Source of the DNA: Actinomycetota bacterium
GTDB taxonomy: Bacteria; Actinomycetota; Humimicrobiia; Humimicrobiales; Humimicrobiaceae
DNA length: 8,292 nucleotides
Reading direction: 5' to 3'
Assembly: GCA_016870675.1 (NCBI GenBank)
Contig: VGAU01000068.1
Span: forward strand, 1-8,292
How positions within the stretch are numbered: position 1 is the stretch's first letter; every line of letters starts with the position of its first letter. Under the pieces are notes generated by a model, which saw only the letters and a list, made by a program, of their open reading frames with translations, was not told where the DNA came from and ran no database searches. The position numbers were made by a program, and so were the translations under genes. Positions 1-6,744 of the stretch are shown here, in pieces.

Positions 1-184
1 GCAGTAGCTCAAGGTTAGTCTTGAACGAACTTAGAATCATCATTAGAAACGGCATCAAGGTAAAGGAAAGGCCCAGGATCAAAATTAAATAGATTAACCA
101 TTGCCCCTGACCTATTTTTAGAGAAAACCGACTGGGCTTTGTCAATTTGGTTGTTGTTTCTTTCGAAAGACTTGAAATATCCAT
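1..184 (-). CDS. Carbohydrate ABC transporter permease, MalG/UgpE type (N-terminal part, runs off the window)
   Basis: The ATG is at 184-182, and 61 codons are open to the window edge. The product starts MDISSLSKETTTKL and has one hydrophobic membrane segment at about residues 29-52, ending MMILSSFKTNLELL. A first membrane helix followed by a 'SFKT..E' stretch is typical of the second inner-membrane permease (MalG-like) of sugar ABC importers. Only one base separates its ATG from the TAA of the preceding permease. Its ribosome site (GGGAG, about 8 nt before the ATG) lies inside the end of that gene, so the two are translationally linked. The EAA loop that contacts the ATPase would lie beyond the window. 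Assignment rests on the N-terminus plus gene order (binding protein, MalF-type, MalG-type), so the family is fairly sure and the substrate is unknown. Confidence 0.85.
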   Translation of the reverse strand, partial: MDISSLSKETTTKLTKPSRFSLKIGQGQWLIYLILILGLSFTLMPFLMMILSSFKTNLELL

Positions 185-185
185 T

Positions 186-1163
186 TTAGTACTCCCATTT
201 TGTGCGTAACACGCGCATTTGAAATATAGTAATACTCATCACGATCAGAACTAAGACTAAGGATTGAGCAGCTGCCCAGCCCATTCGGTGATATCGAAAT
301 GCATTCTTATAAATGTCCAACACGAGCACCTGTGTATTGTAGCTAGGACCGCCATCCGTCATAACCTGGATAATATCGAACACTTGAAAGGATGAAAGCA
401 TTGTCATCACACATACGAACAATAACGCCGGACGTATAAGCGGGATCATTATCTTTGAGAATGATTGCCAACGGTTGGCTCCATCAATAATTGCCGCCTC
501 TCTAAGCATTTTAGGAACTCCCTGTAGAGCTGCGATAAAGATGACTACATTGAAGCCGTAGTCTTGCCAGAGATATGCAAAGATTACTGCCCACATCGAT
601 ACCGAGACCCCCATGAACCCGGCTGTTGGGTCGGAGAGCCAGGCTTTGGGTGTCCCTCCGAAGAATCTTATGATCTGGTTTATCCAGCCTGACTGTGGAT
701 GGTACAGGCTCATCCAGATCAAGGCAACACCAACCGAAGACGTCAAAACCGGCATGAAATAGATCGTCCGGAACATGGTTTTGAAACGCTGACCGATTGA
801 CTCAAGCAGCCAGGCCAACGGTAGTGTGATTGCCAGATTTAGCGGCAACACTGCAAAGGCAAAAATCAATGTGTTCTTCAGACTTACTCTGAATATACGC
901 GCCTGAACGGATGTGCCTTTTACCATTTCAACAAAGTTACCCAAGCCTACAAACGGATTGCTGCCGCCCAGCCCCAGAAATAGTCCACCCCTTCGTACGG
1001 GGCTGTATTCGAAGAATGTTAACAATAATGCCCAGCCAAGCACAAAGATGCTTAAAGATACATAAAGCAACAAGGGAACAGTAACCCAAAGCACAAAACG
1101 ACCTTTTGCAGCAGCCAGCCCGCCACCCTTCGGCGTAACATTTTGTTTTAGTTTTATTCTCAT
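186..1163 (-). CDS. Carbohydrate ABC transporter permease, MalF/UgpA type
   Basis: This is a 325-residue integral inner-membrane protein. Hydrophobic segments near residues 22-50, 95-120, 130-152, 183-212, 243-263 and 299-318 fit the six-helix permease fold. The EAA motif that docks the ATPase is at 222-245 (EAAIIDGAN, then IPLIRP). The stretch TDGGPSYNTQVL at 269-280 is characteristic of MalF/UgpA-type sugar permeases. It should pair with the following MalG-type permease to form the channel fed by the binding protein upstream. The ATG at 1163 is preceded by GAGGGAA about 6 nt away. It lies 197 bp after the binding-protein stop, a gap that contains a strong hairpin, and ends one base before the next permease start. 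No ATPase gene is visible; many such importers use a shared MsmK-like ATPase encoded elsewhere. GC content is close to 50% by eye, well above the catabolic genes. Confidence 0.95.
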   Translation of the reverse strand: MRIKLKQNVTPKGGGLAAAKGRFVLWVTVPLLLYVSLSIFVLGWALLLTFFEYSPVRRGGLFLGLGGSNPFVGLGNFVEMVKGTSVQARIFRVSLKNTLIFAFAVLPLNLAITLPLAWLLESIGQRFKTMFRTIYFMPVLTSSVGVALIWMSLYHPQSGWINQIIRFFGGTPKAWLSDPTAGFMGVSVSMWAVIFAYLWQDYGFNVVIFIAALQGVPKMLREAAIIDGANRWQSFSKIMIPLIRPALLFVCVMTMLSSFQVFDIIQVMTDGGPSYNTQVLVLDIYKNAFRYHRMGWAAAQSLVLVLIVMSITIFQMRVLRTKWEY

Positions 1164-1230
1164 CGGTAATTCCCTCTGCGTTTGATTTGTGTGTAATTTA
1201 GTCTTGTTTGAAAATTCGAAAGATCATTCT

Positions 1231-1259
1231 GACAGAGGTGTGGAAATCACACCTCTGTC
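1231..1259 (-). other. Intercistronic hairpin between binding protein and permeases
   Basis: GACAGAGGTGTG (1231-1242) pairs perfectly with CACACCTCTGTC (1248-1259) across a 5-nt loop, giving a 12-bp stem. It lies 102 nt after the binding-protein stop and 68 nt before the permease start. Read in the direction of the importer genes it is not followed by a T run, so it is not a classic terminator for them; on the plus strand it is followed by four Ts. In sugar ABC operons such stem-loops after the binding-protein gene often protect its mRNA 3' end and keep its expression above that of the permeases. That role is inferred here. Confidence 0.7.
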
Positions 1260-1360
1260 TTTTGGACTTACTAAATCTCATTTATTGCCATTATATCAGA
1301 TACCCTATGTCTGGACAGCCTATCCATCACCAGACTGAAGTCTGTTTGTTTAACGGCAGA

Positions 1361-2695
1361 CTAAAAGGTGCCGTTAGCCTCCGCGTCAATGGCTTCCAGA
1401 GCATTATCTACCGTTTCCACACCTTGCAGAACGTTCAGCAGGTGGGGATAAATGATCTCGTACATTATCAAGTCTCGGTCAGGCATATTGCCCAAATATT
1501 CACCGTATAGCAGAATATCCAGCGCCTTGGCCACCCAGGGCATCTGTTCAGCAATCTCAGGTGCTTCTGCAGCAGATGGCATGGCCGGGATCGTGCCGCT
1601 TGCCAGATTGAATTGTATTACATTCTCTAAGACAGTGGTAACGAATTTTACGAAATCCCAGGCTATATCCTGGTGCTCACTGTTGGGCGAGACGTACAAG
1701 CCCCAACCAGAATCTGCAACAAAGACCGGGTCTCCCTGAACAGGCGGCAGATAGTAGTAATCCCACTCGTCTGCAAAATCCGGGAAGTTTAGTTGCCCCT
1801 CAGCGATAGCCCAGGTCCCGATGTAACCAATGCCCACCATTCCATTAAAAAAAGCATCAATAACAAAGTTGGTTTCGTCGTTAAACAGAAGTGGATCTAC
1901 AACACCCATCTCTACAGAATTAACCATCCATTCCACCTGAGCTCTTGCTTCGGGTGTGTTGAATGTAAAACCTGTTCGGTCAGTGTTCCAGTAATCCCCA
2001 CCTCTTTGCTTAATACCTGCCAGGAAGGATGCCGTAGTTGGGTCTGCAGATGTAAAATGGAAACCTGCGGTGGTCATCATGCCGCTGGCGTCTTCCACTG
2101 TCAAGGCCTGTGCATCCGCCAGGACATCGTCCAATGTTTCCCATTTGGGTGGATAGATCAGGCCTGCTTCTTCGAATTTAGTCTTGTTCACCAGAACACC
2201 ACCGTATTCGCAGTTAAACTCTTGTGGTAAACCATACAGTATGCCGTCAATTATGTATCCTCCTAGCGGAGCTTCGTAAAAGATCTCCTGGGCATCTTCG
2301 AGCGGCAACACCTCAGCCGGAAGCGGGGCCAACCTTTCAAAATACTGCGAAGTCCATGTGCCAAATAATTGAATGATATCCGCTTCTTCACCAGCAGGCA
2401 TGGCCGTCTGCAACGTCTGGATATAAAGATTATAATCAAAGTGCTCCAGTTGGATGTCCACATCGGGGTGATCAGCCTCGTAGGCAGCAATCAGAGCCTC
2501 GTAGCCAGCGATGAAAGCGTTGTTGGTATGAACCCACATACTTACAACCGTTTTGCCCTCGCCTTCAGCTTCCTCTTCAGATGGAGCAACTTCCTCGACC
2601 GCTTCTTCTACTGCTTCTTCTTTACAACCTACACCTATAAAATTCAGAGAAAGGATGAAGATTGCACTCAGTAAACAGATAAACAACTTTTTCAT
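1361..2695 (-). CDS. Sugar ABC transporter substrate-binding lipoprotein (extracellular solute-binding family 1)
   Basis: This 444-residue secreted lipoprotein should capture the sugar and deliver it to the permeases encoded downstream. The N-terminus MKKLFICLLSAIFILSL is a signal peptide ending in a lipobox-like GVGC, so Cys24 would be lipidated; Gly at -3 is somewhat unusual. A Glu/Ala-rich linker (about residues 25-48) precedes the mature fold, which begins KTVVSMWVHTNN. Later stretches such as ADIIQLFGTW, YGLPQEFN, FFNGMVGIGYIGTWA and SGWGLYVSPNS, and the total length, match sugar-binding family 1 proteins. I chose ATG 2695 over an in-frame GTG at 2701 because AAGGAG (2706-2701) sits 5 nt before the ATG and overlaps the GTG. 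The gene follows a roughly 300-bp intergenic region carrying the inverted-repeat element, so it probably starts its own transcript. The ligand cannot be told from sequence; the adjacent operon suggests a hexose or amino sugar. Confidence 0.93.
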   Translation of the reverse strand: MKKLFICLLSAIFILSLNFIGVGCKEEAVEEAVEEVAPSEEEAEGEGKTVVSMWVHTNNAFIAGYEALIAAYEADHPDVDIQLEHFDYNLYIQTLQTAMPAGEEADIIQLFGTWTSQYFERLAPLPAEVLPLEDAQEIFYEAPLGGYIIDGILYGLPQEFNCEYGGVLVNKTKFEEAGLIYPPKWETLDDVLADAQALTVEDASGMMTTAGFHFTSADPTTASFLAGIKQRGGDYWNTDRTGFTFNTPEARAQVEWMVNSVEMGVVDPLLFNDETNFVIDAFFNGMVGIGYIGTWAIAEGQLNFPDFADEWDYYYLPPVQGDPVFVADSGWGLYVSPNSEHQDIAWDFVKFVTTVLENVIQFNLASGTIPAMPSAAEAPEIAEQMPWVAKALDILLYGEYLGNMPDRDLIMYEIIYPHLLNVLQGVETVDNALEAIDAEANGTF

Positions 2696-2700
2696 TTTCA

Positions 2701-2706
2701 CTCCTT
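2701..2706 (-). promoter_or_regulatory. Ribosome binding site deciding the binding-protein start
   Basis: AAGGAG on the minus strand lies 5 nt before ATG 2695. The alternative GTG at 2701 begins on the last G of this site and so is unlikely to be the start. Confidence 0.8.
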
Positions 2707-2716
2707 ACTTTAAAAA

Positions 2717-2793
2717 TTAATAATATTTGTGATAAAATCTATCCTGAGATTTGTTTTAAATGATGGTGCTACCTGATACTAAAACAAATCTCA
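2717..2793 (-). repeat. Upstream inverted-repeat element, copy A (before the ABC importer)
   Basis: TGAGATTTGTTTTA (2745-2758) and TAAAACAAATCTCA (2780-2793) form a perfect 14-bp inverted repeat separated by 21 bp. The flank TGTGATAAAATCTAT (2728-2742) is also found next to copy B at 6466-6480. Weaker similarity to copy B runs both ways: an AT-rich TATTATTAAT stretch nearer the gene, and ATTTCTAAAA plus an AAGG block farther away, for about 130 bp in all. It ends some 50 nt before the binding-protein ATG, so it is either a 5'-UTR hairpin or a promoter-proximal DNA site. I do not recognise it as a known riboswitch or operator. I could not identify a convincing promoter in this intergenic region. 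Confidence 0.75.
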
Positions 2794-2940
2794 CTTATTT
2801 TAGTCTCATAAATATAACCTCCTTTTTTAGAAATATTTTTTAATGACTTACTTGCTGCTCTTCAGACTTTAAAATTGACAATATGGAATTTTTTTTATAT
2901 AACACCTCCTCCCAGCTCTTCCTTGTCTAATTAAGTCAAA

Positions 2941-2964
2941 ATTAAAAAATTACTCTAGTTAATT
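2941..2964 (-). terminator. Weak candidate terminator after the SIS gene
   Basis: About 35-50 nt after the SIS stop, AATTA (minus strand 2964-2960) pairs with TAATT (2952-2948), followed by a T-rich run down to about 2941. The stem is only 5 A/T pairs, so it would be a poor intrinsic terminator. No better one was seen between the catabolic operon and the importer. Confidence 0.25.
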
Positions 2965-2996
2965 CTCTATATGAGACTTATATAAAATATTCTATC

Positions 2997-4058
2997 TCAT
3001 ATTATCATTGTATAATCAAGGTTTTTTGGTTTATCTGGATTCAAATTTTTCTTAATAGTTTTTATGTAAGCCAATATCTGAAATATAGGAATATTTATAA
3101 ATGACTTAATAATATCAAATTTAAAATTTGAATCAGAAAGTAAATAATCTATATTCTTACTATCAACAATACTAATATCTTTGCTTCCCACCAGTAAAAC
3201 TTTAGATTCTAGATTTAAAATTTCCTTGAATATTTCCTCAGTTTTAAAAAGACTTTTACTCAAAGTTAAAATTAAACACAAACTCTCTTTATTGACTAAA
3301 GATTTAGGTCCATGGTTAAACTCGTATAAATGATAAGAATATGAAGGAACCTGAGACATCTCTTTCATCTTTAAATCAGCCTCAACAGCCAGGCCATAAT
3401 TAAATCCACTTCCTAATACAAAATAAGAACTAAAATTGTTTTTGTCTACATAATATTCAATATCATCAAATAGCTTAGAAATATTTTCACCCAAATAATT
3501 GCTCAAATCCTTAAATTCATATAGCATATCCTTATTGTTTAAAAATTTAGTCAGTATCAGGCAATATGCAAATAACATAGCTGAAAACGATACTGTCATA
3601 ACAATGCTCTTCTCAGCAGCTCCTTTACATATAAAATGGTAATCAGAAAATTTTGAGATAGTACTTCCCTCTTTACAAGAAAAAGTGAAAGATTTTACAT
3701 TTTGTCTGTCTTTTAACAGCTTTACCACATTAATGCTCTCAGTTGTTTCACCTGATCTTGAAAATCCTACAATTATATATTTTTTATCTTTATTGATGTA
3801 AATATCTGTGTTTATTAATAATTCTGAACTTGGTAAAGCAAAACAGCTTCGCCCATCAAGCAATGATTTGGTAAAAAAAGAAGCTGATTGAGAAAGATTG
3901 TATGATGAACCACAACCAAAAAATATTATTTCATCATAATTATCAGAAAAAATATTTAAATCCAAGCTAACCTTCTCACCAACAACATCGCTGTAAACTT
4001 TTCTCCAGCTTTCCACCTGGTTCATTATTTCTCTGTAAGTATAACTTTGATTTTTCAA
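2997..4058 (-). CDS. SIS-domain sugar-phosphate deaminase/isomerase, AgaS-like
   Basis: This 353-residue cytoplasmic protein has two SIS domains, as in AgaS and the isomerase half of GlmS. The first contains GCGSSY (48-53) and SRSGETTES (100-108), the phosphosugar-binding loops. The second has LGSGFNYGLAVEADLK (215-230) and EFNHGPKSLVN (246-256), which contains the conserved Glu and His-Gly-Pro of this group. The end, NLNPDKPKNLDYT, matches the NPD.PR.L tail of the family. AgaS-type enzymes deaminate and isomerise amino-sugar 6-phosphates, for example galactosamine-6-P to tagatose-6-P; the substrate here is inferred. FrlB-like deglycases share the fold and are the main alternative. The start is TTG at 4058: AGGAAGG lies 4 nt before it, and the next in-frame ATG (4025) has a poor site and would remove the family's YTYREI..Q...W N-terminus. 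The gene is last in the operon, 39 bp after the kinase. GC is about 30%. Confidence 0.9.
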   Translation of the reverse strand: MKNQSYTYREIMNQVESWRKVYSDVVGEKVSLDLNIFSDNYDEIIFFGCGSSYNLSQSASFFTKSLLDGRSCFALPSSELLINTDIYINKDKKYIIVGFSRSGETTESINVVKLLKDRQNVKSFTFSCKEGSTISKFSDYHFICKGAAEKSIVMTVSFSAMLFAYCLILTKFLNNKDMLYEFKDLSNYLGENISKLFDDIEYYVDKNNFSSYFVLGSGFNYGLAVEADLKMKEMSQVPSYSYHLYEFNHGPKSLVNKESLCLILTLSKSLFKTEEIFKEILNLESKVLLVGSKDISIVDSKNIDYLLSDSNFKFDIIKSFINIPIFQILAYIKTIKKNLNPDKPKNLDYTMII

Positions 4059-4062
4059 TTTA

Positions 4063-4069
4063 CCTTCCT
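4063..4069 (-). promoter_or_regulatory. Ribosome binding site supporting a TTG start
   Basis: AGGAAGG on the minus strand lies 4 nt before TTG 4058. No ATG occurs at comparable spacing, so this site supports the unusual TTG start of the SIS gene. Confidence 0.7.
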
Positions 4070-4097
4070 CTTATTCCTTAAATATAATTTATAAAAA

Positions 4098-5030
4098 TTA
4101 ATCTACCTTCCTAATTAGTTCCTTCAACTCAAGGAACTTTTCCTTGTTTCCAACTCCGCCCAAATATTCTACACTCTTAGCACCGCATATATTGGCAATC
4201 TTTAGACTTTTCTCAATGTTTAAATTATCTATATATCCATAAATAAACCCTGCATCAAAATTATCACCTGCACCTGTGCTATCCTTGAAATTTACACTCA
4301 ATTGATCCCCGCTGTAGTAATTTTCTCCATCTCTTGCTATATAACCTTCACTTCCTAATTTAATAACTACCGTCTTTACAACTCTACCCAATTTATTAAG
4401 AGCGTCTTTGATATTGGATTCTTTTGTAATCTGAAGAGCTTCTTTCTTATTTGCCAAAAAAACATCGATATTTCCTAAAATCCTATAGATTTCTTCTCCC
4501 CATTTATTTTCAGGATCATCGTTAGTATCAAGTGAAAAGGTAACATTTTTATAATTACTTTTAATATCATTAATTAGTTTCACGTAATCAGCTTTTAGAT
4601 TTTTCATCATATAATATGATGAAAAATGAACATGCCCTATATCTTCAATATTCTCAAACATAACTTCATCTGCATTTAAGCTACTAACCAGATTAAGAGA
4701 GGAAATCTGATATTTGTCCTTTTTATATGATAAGTTTATGGTTATTCCTGTCTCACCACTTTTTTTGATAACCAATTTATCGGTAATAACTCCATAGTCT
4801 TTTAATTTACTAATTAGAAATTGCCCTAAAAAGTCATTACTGATTTTGGAAGTGATATAAGTTCTTATACCCAATTTAGATAAAACAGCAGAAAAAATTC
4901 CACCTGAACCACCAATGTCTATAAAATGATTTCGAGCAACAATTTCTTTTCCTATCTCTGGAAAATCTTTAAATTCATTTAAAACTAAATCTACGTTAAG
5001 ATCACCTATAACTAAACAACTCTTTGTCAT
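4098..5030 (-). CDS. PfkB-family carbohydrate kinase
   Basis: This is a 310-residue cytoplasmic ATP-dependent kinase of the ribokinase/PfkB superfamily. Signature 1 is GGSGGIFSAVLSKLG at about 40-54, with GD.NVD near the N-terminus binding the sugar. NKKE (194-197) is the NxxE magnesium/phosphate motif. Signature 2 is DSTGAGDNFDAGFIYG (250-265), whose GAGD aspartate (D256) is the catalytic base. Between an AgaS-like SIS gene and a GatZ-like gene, likely reactions are tagatose-6-P to tagatose-1,6-bisphosphate, or phosphorylation of the incoming free sugar at C6, which an ABC importer does not do. Sequence alone does not decide, and fructosamine 6-kinase (FrlD-like) is another possibility. I chose ATG 5030 because an alternative in-frame GTG at 5036 is embedded in the ribosome site GGGGTGAT. 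The gene starts 21 bp after the GatZ-like stop. Confidence 0.9.
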   Translation of the reverse strand: MTKSCLVIGDLNVDLVLNEFKDFPEIGKEIVARNHFIDIGGSGGIFSAVLSKLGIRTYITSKISNDFLGQFLISKLKDYGVITDKLVIKKSGETGITINLSYKKDKYQISSLNLVSSLNADEVMFENIEDIGHVHFSSYYMMKNLKADYVKLINDIKSNYKNVTFSLDTNDDPENKWGEEIYRILGNIDVFLANKKEALQITKESNIKDALNKLGRVVKTVVIKLGSEGYIARDGENYYSGDQLSVNFKDSTGAGDNFDAGFIYGYIDNLNIEKSLKIANICGAKSVEYLGGVGNKEKFLELKELIRKVD

Positions 5031-5040
5031 AATCACCCCA
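5031..5040 (-). promoter_or_regulatory. Ribosome binding site deciding the kinase start
   Basis: TGGGGTGATT on the minus strand closely resembles the extended Shine-Dalgarno GGAGGTGAT and directly precedes ATG 5030. The in-frame GTG at 5036-5034 is part of this site and therefore an unlikely start. Confidence 0.65.
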
Positions 5041-5051
5041 TCTTTTTATTA

Positions 5052-6329
5052 TTAAACATTTAATTTCTCATTTATATTAATCAAATTAAATGCTCTAAAA
5101 TATTTATCCATACCCTCCTCTATCTTCATTATTACCCAGTTCTCAGCATCTATTCCATTTAGTTCTAAATTTCTATATAGTTTATTCTGTGCACATCTAA
5201 CTTCCTGTAAAGCCCATACATAGCGACAGCTTGTTTTTATTATCCATTCTTTCCTTTCATTGCTTAATGATCTAAGATCCTTTTCATCATCTTTAAGCCA
5301 TTTCTTCCATCTATTAGAATCAAATACTGCCTTTTCTAAGATTTCTTTAAAATTAGACCTACATCCTATTTTATCTTCTTTATAAAGTTTATCTTCAATT
5401 GCACATAATTCTTTTAACCCATCATATTCAAGTATGGTAAATTCAGGTCCGACATTTGCTGCCCCCATTCCACTTTTTGGATAATCCTCCGGGTTTGAAA
5501 CAAAATCAGTATAATGTCCTTTTATATAGGAATTATAATCCTTTGCAATTTCTACTATCTTTTTAGCAACTACTGGATCAAATGTCGAAGTATGCAGATC
5601 TGTTCCTACCTTACCTACTATAAAAGATGGCCAGGCATAATCCAGACCAATCTTTTGCAAACCATCTTTTAGTAATTCCAGGAACTTTTTAAAAATAGCC
5701 ATATCTGCCAGCCCACCATGTACTTCTTCGGTTCCAACCTCATAAGATACTGACTTTATTTTTTTTGATTTGCGAAAATTTTCTACATGAGAGATCAGTT
5801 CTATAGTTCTTTCCACTACAGTTTCTATTTTTATCTGACCAGAAAAAATATCTACCGTGGGATCTATATGCAACAGATCATAGCCAGCCAGCAGCGCAGC
5901 TTCAAATGATTTTTTAATCCAACTCATAGACTTTTCCAGATTCCATTTTTCTATAGTTTGTATATCTTTTACCCAGGGGCCTCCGTGGTCAACAGCAACA
6001 ATTATTGGACCACTGTATCCAATACTATAAGACTGCTCTTTTATTTTTCTAACTAAATCATATTGAGTCCATCCAGTGTACCCCCTATCTATATCCACTT
6101 GATTTAGAGTGGCAGCAAACTTTATAGGAGCATGTGCTCTTTTTGCTGCACGAAGTGCAGCTTTAAGAACATTTTCTGAATTGGGACAAACCGCAAATAG
6201 TGTACTGCCTTCCTTTTTTCTTTGTGACATATCTTTTAATTTTTCCAGCAACAAATCTACTATTGGAATAGATTTTTCTTCTGATATCTCTCTTAATTTG
6301 CTGTTGTCAATTTTTTCTCTAATTTCCAT
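5052..6329 (-). CDS. GatZ/KbaZ-family protein (class II tagatose-1,6-bisphosphate aldolase, 'non-catalytic' subunit family)
   Basis: This 425-residue cytoplasmic protein is close to the family's usual length. Family landmarks appear in order: LNQVDIDRGYTGWT (75-88), AVDHGGPW (112-119; GGDHLGPN in GatZ/KbaZ), LHIDPT (153-158), YEVGTEEVHGG (196-206), GHYTDF (271-276), VGPEFT (293-298) and a C-terminal aromatic SCRYVW (367-372). In E. coli such subunits stabilise the true aldolase GatY/KbaY. No GatY/KbaY gene is visible here. The retained TIM-barrel acid and His residues suggest the protein may itself be an enzyme, and as I recall some stand-alone members have ketohexose-phosphate 4-epimerase activity. 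It heads an operon with a PfkB kinase (21 bp on) and an AgaS-like gene. ATG 6329 has an in-frame TAA immediately before it, so the start cannot lie upstream, yet no Shine-Dalgarno is visible. GC is about 30%. Confidence 0.9.
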   Translation of the reverse strand: MEIREKIDNSKLREISEEKSIPIVDLLLEKLKDMSQRKKEGSTLFAVCPNSENVLKAALRAAKRAHAPIKFAATLNQVDIDRGYTGWTQYDLVRKIKEQSYSIGYSGPIIVAVDHGGPWVKDIQTIEKWNLEKSMSWIKKSFEAALLAGYDLLHIDPTVDIFSGQIKIETVVERTIELISHVENFRKSKKIKSVSYEVGTEEVHGGLADMAIFKKFLELLKDGLQKIGLDYAWPSFIVGKVGTDLHTSTFDPVVAKKIVEIAKDYNSYIKGHYTDFVSNPEDYPKSGMGAANVGPEFTILEYDGLKELCAIEDKLYKEDKIGCRSNFKEILEKAVFDSNRWKKWLKDDEKDLRSLSNERKEWIIKTSCRYVWALQEVRCAQNKLYRNLELNGIDAENWVIMKIEEGMDKYFRAFNLININEKLNV

Positions 6330-6410
6330 TTAATTACAGATAATAAATTATTACAAACTTTATTAAAATTATTTTAAATATTAATGAATTTTTTTGAATT
6401 TATTAATGAA

Positions 6411-6438
6411 ATAATACCATATTGAGTTATATTGTCAA
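6411..6438 (-). promoter_or_regulatory. Probable sigma-70 promoter of the catabolic operon
   Basis: On the minus strand, TTGACA (6438-6433) and TATTAT (6416-6411) are separated by 16 bp. The -35 is perfect and the -10 matches TATAAT at five of six positions. Transcription would begin near 6404, leaving about 75 nt of leader before the GatZ-like ATG. The inverted-repeat element lies about 28-90 bp upstream of the -35, a position suited to an activator or a distal operator. Confidence 0.6.
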
Positions 6439-6451
6439 TATTTTTTAAGAA

Positions 6452-6531
6452 TTATTAATAATAAGTGTGATAAAATCTATTCTGAGATTTGTTATAAGTG
6501 GTAGTGATAGCAGTCACCGAGACAAATCTCA
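6452..6531 (-). repeat. Upstream inverted-repeat element, copy B (before the catabolic operon)
   Basis: TGAGATTTGT (6483-6492) and ACAAATCTCA (6522-6531) are a perfect 10-bp inverted repeat separated by 29 bp. The total span is 49 bp, the same as copy A (2745-2793). The adjoining TGTGATAAAATCTAT (6466-6480) is identical to copy A. The inner sequence differs but keeps its length, and it has its own small GTGA/TCAC pairing. Similarity continues weakly toward 6580 (ATTTCTAAAA and an AAGG block). The arms and the 15-bp flank are the conserved parts, which suggests selection on them. Confidence 0.75.
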
Positions 6532-6744
6532 ACCACTTTAATTTTACAGGCATCATTTCCTTTATGTTTTAGAAATGCTTAATGAAACACTGTCTAATGA
6601 TCTATTTACACTTTCTGGTTTTTGACTGATAACATATGATTTCTTTATTTGTAAACTTCTACATAACCTTCTGCACAAAAACATAACCCATCACTTTTTT
6701 CTAAATAATATTTGTTAAATTTATATACATCGGTTACCCAAAAG

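Noticed and set aside
1793..2230. Open plus-strand frames opposite the binding protein (also 1208-1510, 1452-1739 and 2369-2674)
   Set aside because: They have no family signature or convincing ribosome site and lie antisense to a clear lipoprotein gene; they are reading-frame shadows.
6450..6560. Leader-peptide genes inside the twin elements (about 32 codons in copy B; a 4-codon ATG-AGA-CTA-AAA-TAA with a nearby AAGGAGG in copy A)
   Set aside because: The matching frame in copy A is broken by two stops, and substitutions between copies are not mainly synonymous, so conservation looks like DNA or RNA rather than protein.
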